Below the pieces are notes generated by a model that was given only the letters and a program-made list of their open reading frames with translations, searched no databases and was not told where the DNA came from. From assembly GCF_000003815.2 (NCBI RefSeq), contig NC_049997.1:6921485-6958870 (forward strand): DNA of 37,386 nucleotides, written 5' to 3'. A program made the position numbers and the translations under genes. Origin of the DNA: Branchiostoma floridae (lineage: Eukaryota > Chordata > Leptocardii > Amphioxiformes > Branchiostomatidae). Below, piece by piece: positions 29,976-37,386 of this stretch (its first letter is position 1; every line of letters starts with the position of its first letter).

Positions 29976-30130
29976 GATCGCTGTCCTGGGCTTCCTCGCG
30001 TGTGGGGATTGGGCAACTCACGTGCAACGTCGCAACGTCAGGTCATATTCCAATTTCGTGGTCGTGAAATCGGGCGTTTGCTCATTTGCATTTTCGTGAC
30101 GAGACAAATGCGACCGTAACCCCAGCGTCA

Positions 30131-30918
30131 GTGAAGCGTGTATAACGTCATGTTTTATTCATAAGTTAGGGGGTGTTCATGCAATAAAAATGCATCACAG
30201 ACTTTGGAGTTGAAATGCGTATTCAAAATTAAAATTGGTCAGAATCATTGTCCTTAAAATCACCTGCACAATCAACACACATGCAGATAGTTATTTTTTT
30301 ACAATCCCGCGAGATATCAAGAAAACGGTATAAAATAGAAAGCCCGATGAAAACGCAGAAAAAAGCGTAAAAAAAAAACAACCGGACCCTAACCTCTGCG
30401 TGGAGAGTAGCTTAATTCACCAGACGTGAAATTTAAAAAAAAAGTTGCATCTTTGATGCCTAATCTATTGGAGAATAACGCCTTCTTCTGGAGTTTAGGC
30501 CACATTTAAGCACATAATCTTACAATTTGTAGAGGAGATACAAAATAGTACAGTCATGTTTCATAGCACCGCCAGGAAGAAATAAAAGTCATGTATCCTG
30601 CGATCCTTGTAAGTCGTCACTGGACAGATCCTGTCGAACGCCATATCGAACAGATAGAACCCCTTATTCTACATCGAACACCTCCGTCAAAAACTGCCCC
30701 AGCGGGACAGAAATGGCTATTTTTGACGGAGGTGTTCGAAATAGAACCATGATCGAACAGGGGGCGGGGTTTTGGGATCCGGGTCCATTATCGGTGGCAA
30801 AGTGAATGTCGGCTGAAACTCCGAAATAAAATGCCCTGCGTTGCGTAACGTTTGTTGTTATTTTTTTGCAACAGAATACCAAGAGCTTTTGTGAGCCACA
30901 CAAACATTTAAGTGCAAG
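30131..30918. mobile_element. ~790-bp insertion present only in the right arm, containing a MITE
   Basis: The left arm runs without a break from the array to the gene promoter, whereas the right arm is interrupted between about 30,131 and 30,918. The insert is AT-rich and holds a complete family P element (30,617-30,793). No terminal repeats or target duplication of the whole insert were identified. Confidence 0.7.
30617..30793. mobile_element. Palindromic MITE family P, short complete copy
   Basis: Left TGGACAGATCCTGTCGAACG and right GGGATCCGGGTCCA ends are inverted. The centre pairs CACCTCCGTCAAAAACTG with TTTTTGACGGAGGTGTTCGA. This copy shows the full short form of the family. Confidence 0.8.
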
Positions 30919-30926
30919 GTTACGTT

Positions 30927-30939
30927 TGACCTTTAACCT
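30927..30939 (-). promoter_or_regulatory. Degenerate DR1 element upstream of the + copy
   Basis: In reverse complement it reads AGGTTAAAGGTCA, one change from the perfect DR1 in the other arm. It lies 75-87 bp upstream of the start codon at 31014. Confidence 0.4.
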
Positions 30940-31013
30940 TCCAGACTTCACAAAAGACTTTTCCTGGTAGTTAAAGATTTCTCAGCGCACGTACCCGTCA
31001 GGATTTCAGCGAC

Positions 31014-34000
31014 ATGGCGATGTTTACCGGCCTGTTCCTGGTGACTTTGGTGTCCTTAAGCTGTGCCCAGCCGATCTACAGTCTTCCAGACCACAGTTGT
31101 GTTTGTGACGTCAGTCCCGTGGTGCACTGTAACAGCGACAGCGCGCTGAGGGCCGAGCTCGACCTGCTGAAGGACGTCGTGAGACAACTTCTTCAGGCGG
31201 GGGCGAACGTCTCAAGCGCAGGTCAGCAACTTTGGAAATAAAATTTATGGCTGATTATTATTTTTGACATAGAATAAGCGTTGCTGTACGGAGATGTGAT
31301 TTTTCTTCCCTAGAAAATGTGTTTTCGACGATAGGATTGGTCACTTGAGTTAAAGGTGCCTTACTTCCGTGTAGAGGAGGAAATAGGTTGGGAAAAGTGG
31401 TGACGACTCGACTGGACTTGAAAAAGTTGAAAATTATTTGCTGCTACACATCATATTGAACAATGTGATCTTTCTGTTCCGTGTACTTTTTTTCTGTGAC
31501 TAAACGTAAGGAAAGGTAAAGTACATGATCTTTGTTCGCGACGCCAAGCCCAGAGAGAGAAGTACATGCACAGGTGTACCACAAACAGGTAAACAAAACG
31601 CATACAAAAGGCTCGCCTAATCTAGCGTGCCAAAGTTACCAGCAGCGTTCTTTACAGTGTATTTGTTGTGACACGATTACAATTTTCTTTACTACTACCT
31701 GTAATGTGGATATCCAGTGTAGATAGGAAATTTACGCCAACCATGATAAAAAATTATTATTGAGGGTTCACATCAATTACGCAGTGCCAATTTCCGGGTA
31801 AGATAGTGTCATTGTCGAAGGGTATAAAACATATAACTCTCCCCTTGCCCAAGTAACACCATCTATTTTGGTGTGTCCCAACTGTTCCTTGGTCGGGGGC
31901 AAATTAATACGGCAAGATTGCAAGTAATGAAGGAACAAAGTCACGCTTCACTACATGTAAAGACGTTATGGACAATCGGTCGCCAGTTTTAAAGTTGGCT
32001 AAGGTTCTCTAATTCCTAGAAAGGTAGTTCGCCATGGAAGGAGTTTTGCCCCATGAAATAAAAGCTAGCGCCGCTCGAATTCTGCGAATTACTGTAAATG
32101 CATTTAAATTTAAGTTCGCGGGGATTTAATTTCGCGGGACGAAGAACTTTTCGTGGTGGTTTTCAAGTTCGCGGTGAAGCGGTCACCGCGAAAACCGCGA
32201 ACATTAAACCATCGCGAAAGTTTATGCATTTACAGTATGTGTTTTGTTATGTGTTTTGTTTGAATCTCAGGTTGTGCGCAAGGCCCTGCCGGCAGAGACG
32301 GGCGAGACGGCAGAGACGGGCTGTCCGGCCGGGACGGAGCTCAGGGGGTTTCCGGAGAAACTGGACCGGCAGGTCCTCCTGGGTCTCCAGGTCCTCGGGT
32401 AAGTTACAGGTTTACGATGTTATTATAACCTATATTGGTTTCGCTTGCGTCCAAAGGCACCGCCATTTTTGTTTCCCATGGCAGTGATGTATGATGGGAA
32501 GGGGTGAGGGCATCTAATGTGTTGATGTTGACGTGGAATGTTATGAGCCTGATGTTGTTGCGGTCTTATCATAATGGACCGATCCCCAAACCCCGCCCCC
32601 TGTTCGATCATGGTTCCAATTCGAACACCTCCGTCAAAAATAGCCATTTCTGTCCTACTGTGGCAGTTTTTGACGGAGGTGTTCGATATAGAATAGGGGG
32701 TTCTATTTGTTCGATATAGCGTTCGACAGGATGTGCCTTGGATAGGCGAATGAGACGTTCCGTACGCNNNNNNNNNNNNNNNNNNNNNNNNNNNNNNNNN
32801 NNNNNNNNNNNNNNNNNNNNNNNNNNNNNNNNNNNNNNNNNNNNNNNNNNNNNNNNNNNNNNNNNNNTGAAGGAACATGGCGCCCGTGACGTCACCGGCT
32901 ATGGTAATGACGGAGTTACGTTCAACACGAGCGTGGCGGAGGGGCCGGGGGGCGAGACGGGGGGCGCCATGTACTTCCACGGGACATCAGGTAGTGGATA
33001 CAAAACTGGTTCACCTTTATTCGCGGGGTAACTTATAGCCGTTGTTTTAGAAAAAGGGTATTTTAGGGACATCGATATTGTCAAAATACCGCAGTTTCAA
33101 ACCTCGTTCGTCGACATGATACTAGTCTTCCTAAATACCTTGCTTTTAAAAACAACGAATATAGGTTTTCCGCAGATAAAGGTGAACTAGCCTTTGCTTT
33201 AGTCTTCATGATTTTCATTGCTTGTCTTCGCTAAAATAGCGCTAAATAGTTATTGTGTATGCAAGTCCTAATTCAGGCGATACGTTCGTTTTCTTCTCTG
33301 TGACTGATTTTCAAATGAATAAAGGAATTGACAATTGTGGCAAAAAAATGCATATTGCCCACAGCATAGTTTTTAGCGGCATTGCTAGTACTGCTATACA
33401 AAACAAGAAGAAAACTGTACAAGTCGCAATTTGTCTCATTATGACAATATTTTGATTTCATATCCATTTCTATGATTTCTTGACATCATCTCAAGGCAGC
33501 TCAATGTCATCTTGTTAAAAATGTTTAAAGGATTCTAAAAAGGTTTCTGTGTCTTAGCAGTCCGATGAACACGATTTTTTAAAATTCTTTTAAGTACATT
33601 TTACCTTGCGCTTCCTGGATGCCCTAATTCCAGAAAAAAGATGGTCCTATCTTAAGGTATTTCATTTGTCATCCATTGTTCGTGTATCTTCGTCCTAGAT
33701 TCAATAAAAATGTTTTTTTTAACAAAAACAAACAATAACTGCATTCTGTACAGGTTCTCGTGTGGAATTCCCCAACAACGGAGCGCTGCACATGACTAGT
33801 TACATCACCCTACAGGCCTGGATCTACCCGGAGGGAACAGGACTCGGGCCGATCTTCCAGTACCAGCGAGAGGGCAGTACTGACGAAGGCGTTCACTTCT
33901 GGATCTATCCCTCCGGAAACGATCTCTACATATTGTAAATCATATAGTACCGACTAATTCTAATGTGTTACTATCTGTTATGTTATTAGACCCGACTCAA

Positions 34001-36197
34001 AAACCCTAATCCCTAATACTGTAAATGCAGAAATGTTCGCGGTGGATTAATGTTCGCGGTTTTCGCGGTGACCACTTCACCACGAATTTAAAACCACCGC
34101 GAACATTTTTCTATTATGATATTAGATTGCAGTCTATGGTGTTACCGCGAACTTAAATCCACCACGAAAAGTCCTTTTTCCCGCTACCGCGAAATTAAAT
34201 CCCCGCGAACTTAAATACCTAATCAACTACGCAACGAAATGGGAATTCAGGCGATGTCACGTTCGTTTTCTTCTCTGTGATTTTCTTTCAAAGGAATTGA
34301 CGATTGTGGCAAAATACATGTGCATGTTATCCACAGGATAGTTTTAGCGGTATTGCTAGTACTACAATTACATCAACGTCGACGGAAATTAGCAGATGCC
34401 ATGGACAGGTACTTCTATGTAATAGCGCCATCTTCATGCAATTCGTAACAAATTTACTGCCTTGTATCAAAACGCATCTTTTTTTCTTAAGTTTCAAGTC
34501 GGGACAAGCCCTGTCACGGCCCGTGATAACCCGTAATGAGTGGCAGTTCGTCACCGCTACCTACCATCGCACAACAGGGGTCCAGAAACTCTACCGGAAT
34601 GCTATAGAGGTGCAGCGTATTGTTTTTATCTCAATTGATGTATCATTTGCATTAAGGCCATGTTGATGAGATTATATGGAAGATATTCGCGAGCGCAGCA
34701 ATTCTTAACGACTGTAAACATAGAATAATGGTATTGCAAACAACGTATTCATCAATTTTGTTCTTTCACGTCTTCTTCTTTGACTTTGGAATTGACTTTG
34801 CCATTGCACAATAGTATCTATTTTGCGATGTTCTCTGGGGTAATTTACGGCATATATTTGTTCATTTTGTAGCTGCTTTCTTCTTCTTTTAAATGGACGA
34901 AAATTGATGCTCGCTCGGATGTCATCCATATAACAAAATCAACATGTCTAAGTTAGAAATTAAAGTTTTGCTTCTATTGCAAGTTGATAATAACAATCCG
35001 TTCAGTGCAAGTTACTATTGCTTTCCTCTTTGATACTTTGTTTGACGCCCAAACTCCCCAAGACGCTTTTTTTTACAGATTGGGTCCGATGATTTGGGAG
35101 ATGTTAGTCTGTTCATGAACACTCGGTATCCTCTGGCCACGGGGGCCCGGCCACCACCATATGCGGGAGGTGACAGATATGCCTACAAGGGACGGATCGC
35201 ACACATGCAGGTAGACGTGTCCTCCTCTTAGGTTTGTACACGGAGTAATACTTTATTTATTTGCCTCAGGCCCATGGTCCATAAAAAGAAACACAGTACA
35301 ATAAAAGATAAAGAAACTACACTGAGAAAGAGGTATTTACATGATGCCGCCAAAAGGTACTATGGCGTAATGGTGAGTACCAAGTCGTTTCTTTCCAAGT
35401 TTCTACAGACAAACTTGGTCTCAGTTAACAGGTGGTCAGTCTTGTTGACATGAAGATGAAATATTAAAATGCCAGTGGAAGTCACCAAACAGGCTCCTTA
35501 GTAGCGAAATGGATCATTGTTTCTAGTACCCCTCATTCACACGCTTTCACAAACAATAAGGTCCAGGTTCAGGTCCGGACCTGGACCTGATCCTCTGGAC
35601 CTGGACCTTATGTGTACCTGGATTTTTTGTACCGATAACCACCCCTTAACAAGGAGGTTTGACTAAAACGTCCTTGGTTTGTACGTTAAGCCATTTTGAT
35701 CCGATTGTATGGATGATATCCTCTGGGAATTCCAAAACTGATGCAAACCTGAGAAGAATTATTTTTTGGGGCAATTTGCGGCACATTTTACTCATTTTGT
35801 ATCTGCTTTGTACGATTTCCGGGATGGTCGAGAACCTGATTTGGGCACGGATGTTATCCAAGTACTTTTATCTTGCAAGGATGGAACATCCATGGGAAGT
35901 GATGAGCATCTGCTATGTGGCTTTTGGCTACATAGTTTCTTCCAGCAATTTATCCTTCTCTTGAAACCTCCAATATTAAAGCTGCAGGTCTTGAAGTTGC
36001 AAATCGTGATGCCACTTTGATTTTTGCCATACAGACGTGGAACGTCACTTGTGTTGTGGTACAGCTTGTATTTGTGAAATATGATAAAAACTAACAAAAA
36101 GGCGTGTCTATTTACTATCCTTCAGGTTTACAACATCGCCCTGACGCAGGCTCAGATCCAGGAGGCCATGGACCGCACCAGGAACGGGTACAGGTAA
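31014..36197 (+). CDS. Secreted collagen-like/LamG-domain protein, right (+) copy, 7 exons, exon 3 partly in a gap
   Basis: Exons: 31014-31221, 32271-32398, an exon whose 5' end lies in the gap (visible 32868-32990), 33754-33934, 34492-34609, 35079-35210, 36126-36197 (TAA). Phases agree where visible. The layout is the same as the - strand copy: signal peptide [18 protein letters not shown], Cys-rich segment, short helix, 13 Gly-X-Y triplets, LamG-like domain. Exon 1 differs from the other copy by two residues and one missing Ser. Exons 4 to 6 differ far more, and exon 5 is 18 nt shorter. About 333 residues are expected if exon 3 matches. The gene looks intact apart from the gap. A secreted lectin-like role is inferred. 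Confidence 0.88.
32090..32237. mobile_element. MITE family T, copy 2
   Basis: Ends TACTGTAAATGCA and TGCATTTACAGTA are exact, with TTCGCGG-type interior. It ends 33 bp before the acceptor of exon 2 of the + copy, so it may lie in or next to the branch-point region. Confidence 0.88.
32575..32745. mobile_element. MITE family P copy
   Basis: The left end AATGGACCGATCCCC and core CACCTCCGTCAAAAATAGCC paired with TTTTTGACGGAGGTGTTCGA match the family. The right end is less clear near the gap. Confidence 0.75.
32768..32867. other. Assembly gap, 100 N, removes the 5' end of exon 3 of the + copy
   Basis: By comparison with the - strand copy, about 37-40 nt of exon and its acceptor should lie here. 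Confidence 0.95.
33266..33395. repeat. Intronic duplication, copy 1 (copy 2 at 34,241-34,363)
   Basis: Both share ATTCAGGCGAT, CGTTCGTTTTCTTCTCTGTG and AGGAATTGAC, then ATTGTGGCAAAA, TTTTAGCGG and ATTGCTAGTACT. They lie in consecutive introns of the + copy, in the same orientation. Confidence 0.85.
34017..34216. mobile_element. MITE family T, copy 3, right end decayed
   Basis: Starts TACTGTAAATGCAG and continues with repeated TTCGCGGT and ACCGCGAA motifs in both orientations. The expected right end is not recognisable. Confidence 0.75.
34241..34363. repeat. Intronic duplication, copy 2
   Basis: Partner of 33,266-33,395, immediately after the decayed MITE. Confidence 0.85.
34780..34935. repeat. 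Diverged repeat pair member 1 (member 2 at 35,745-35,870)
   Basis: Shares TTTTGTA-CTGCTTT, a GGCA(A/T)ATTT segment and CGGATGTTATCC-like end with 35,745-35,870. The - strand frames starting MDDIRASI and MDNIRAQI come from these copies. The similarity suggests an old transposable element rather than genes. Confidence 0.5.
35556..35611. repeat. GGTCC/GGACC hairpin-forming inverted repeat
   Basis: A 56-bp stretch begins ATAAGGTCCAGG and ends CCTGGACCTTAT, with repeated CCTGGACCTG in between. The outer 12 bp pair exactly and several inner registers also pair, so alternative hairpins are possible. Confidence 0.85.
35745..35870. repeat. Diverged repeat pair member 2
   Basis: Partner of 34,780-34,935. 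Both lie in introns of the + collagen/LamG gene. Confidence 0.5.
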
Positions 36198-37267
36198 ATC
36201 CTCATCAACAGGTTCTGGTACGTCCCTCGGATAGGACGTTAGATGGTGGTCCCAAGTTTGAATAGAGCCACACCTCCAACACGTAAAAGAACCCGCCACA
36301 CTTGTTGGAAAGAACTGGGGTGAAGATGATAAAAAATCGTTGAATTAACAAATGTACAGTCTTTTTTCTTTCAACCGAGAATCAGATGAGATTGTGATGA
36401 TGTCTGACTCATTATACAGCATCTTAAGTCGCATCCATACAATGGTGTTCATGTAGTAGGTTATAAGGGCGTTTTGAGCACTTCTCTTTAATCGTTTTAC
36501 ACTTAATCAAGTAGCTATAGATCAAGAGTATTTTAGTGTACGTTTTGAGCTATGCATAACATAACTTTAATTGTTTTATACATAATCACATAGTCTTCTT
36601 GAGCATTGTTAGCCGTTAAGGACGTCTTGTGCTACGCATACAATAACATGTCTTTAATTGTTTCATACATAATCACTTAGATCTAGATAGAGCATTGTTA
36701 GCGCATGCACATTCCTGTTTGTAGTAGTGATACTTGCTTTAGATCTTGTTACGTTATTGCGTCAATACAAAATCCGAAACAGTAACAATGTACAACAAGT
36801 GAGCTGAGGAAATATGTAGCTGGGGAAAAGGAATATTGACTAACTGACTTATATCAATAGATGCCATCCTTAATATTGCTAAATTACGCATTAAAACATA
36901 GACTGATCTGATGCATGCGTGGGCAATACTCAGAATATGTTTGCAATTTATCACAAACGAATGGCAATGCATATTATATAGAATATCTATAGTATACATT
37001 GGATTGAGGTCAGTATAAAACTTATATATGGAGCACTACGTATACAGCCGTAGACAGTAATACAATGAGGTACATTGTAACTTCTTAATGATAACAAAAC
37101 TACTACTGTTAGCTTTCGCTTTTTCTTGATAATCAGCTGTTTAGGCTTCAACTTTTATGCACAGCTTAATATCTATCTTCTGCTTGGTGATTAAACATAT
37201 GGGAGTGGATAATTTGTGTGCACTTTGGTTTTCTTTGTTTTGTCATCACACAAAACTGTGCCTCATG
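36198..37267. repeat. AT-rich spacer with degenerate tandem repeats (about 36,460-36,705)
   Basis: No gene was recognised after the + copy. Three degenerate units of about 80-90 bp share TTTAATTGTTT, ATACATAATCAC and GAGCATTGTTAGC. A SINE-tail-like CACGTAAAAGAACCCGCC lies at 36,279-36,296. Confidence 0.6.
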
Positions 37268-37386
37268 TGATGTCAGTCCCGTGGTGTATTAAATATTAAA
37301 CAAAGACAGCGCGCTGAGGGCGGAGCTCGACCTGCTGTGAGACAACTAATTTAGGCGGGTTCCAACTTCTCCAACGCAGGTCAGCA
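37268..37386 (+). pseudogene. Decayed third copy of collagen/LamG exon 1, cut by the window edge
   Basis: TGATGTCAGTCCCGTGGTGT, GACAGCGCGCTGAGGGCGGA and GCTCGACCTGCTG match exon 1 of both genes, followed by a 9-bp deletion, TGAGACAACT and the donor-like GCAG|GTCAGC. An AT-rich replacement after GTGGTGTAT brings an in-frame TAA, and the signal peptide is not recognisable. It is in the same orientation as the + copy. The rest, if any, lies outside the window. Confidence 0.85.

Larger units (their letters stand above)
28136..30130. repeat. Palindromic core between the divergent genes (axis near 29,014)
   Basis: The left half reads as the reverse complement of the right half. For example, CAAATGAGCAAACGCCCGAT at 28188-28207 mirrors 30071-30090, CATATGACAATGCGAAGAA at about 28761 mirrors about 29270-29290, and CCTTGCGCCAT (28900-28910) mirrors ATGGCGTAAGG (29117-29127). 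The halves differ in array length and small indels. This is the centre of the inverted duplication that carries both collagen/LamG genes. Confidence 0.93.

Noticed and set aside
34705-35861. Two related - strand frames beginning MDDIRASI and MDNIRAQI
   Set aside because: They lie antisense in introns of the + gene, resemble each other only over a diverged repeat, and one is disrupted relative to the other. Treated as repeat remnants.

Overview
This is a eukaryotic, intron-rich animal window. All coding sequence is split into short exons with GT/AG junctions, and introns and spacers are packed with small transposon-derived repeats. The organism is probably a lancelet (Branchiostoma): this is inferred from gene structure, the MITE and SINE landscape, and the secreted collagen/LamG-type genes. 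No species call can be proved from the sequence alone. Three runs of N (13878-13977, 21790-21969, 32768-32867) show a draft assembly.

Region 1 (about 1-12,560, + strand) is a complete CCT2 gene, the chaperonin TCP-1 subunit beta, with 14 coding exons and 532 predicted residues. Its introns hold a 67-bp minisatellite made from the end of exon 4 plus its splice donor (14 copies). They also hold a hAT-type transposon with perfect 8-bp target duplications nested inside a tRNA-derived SINE, and several MITEs.

Region 2 (about 12,560-19,130) is repeat-rich: several MITE families, rearranged duplicated blocks, retrotransposon scraps, and one possible exon of a small secreted peptide gene with a TATA box.

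Region 3 (19,129-23,253, - strand) is a sulfotransferase-fold gene with four visible exons. Splice phases show that one more exon is missing, possibly inside the 180-N gap. Two hAT-like MITEs sit next to critical positions, one beside a splice donor and one just after the stop codon.

Region 4 (24,378-36,197) is the most interesting part. Two seven-exon genes stand head to head, on - and + strands. Each encodes a small secreted protein with a signal peptide, a Cys-rich segment, a short helix, 13 Gly-X-Y triplets and a LamG-like jellyroll domain. They are arms of one large inverted duplication with its axis near 29,014. Between them lies a palindromic core with facing arrays of a 69-bp repeat and a centre of short repeats. 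Arm identity is highest near the axis and lower in the lectin-like exons. A decayed third copy starts near the right edge. The layout resembles a collectin or ficolin-type recognition protein pair, but binding and immune roles are inference.
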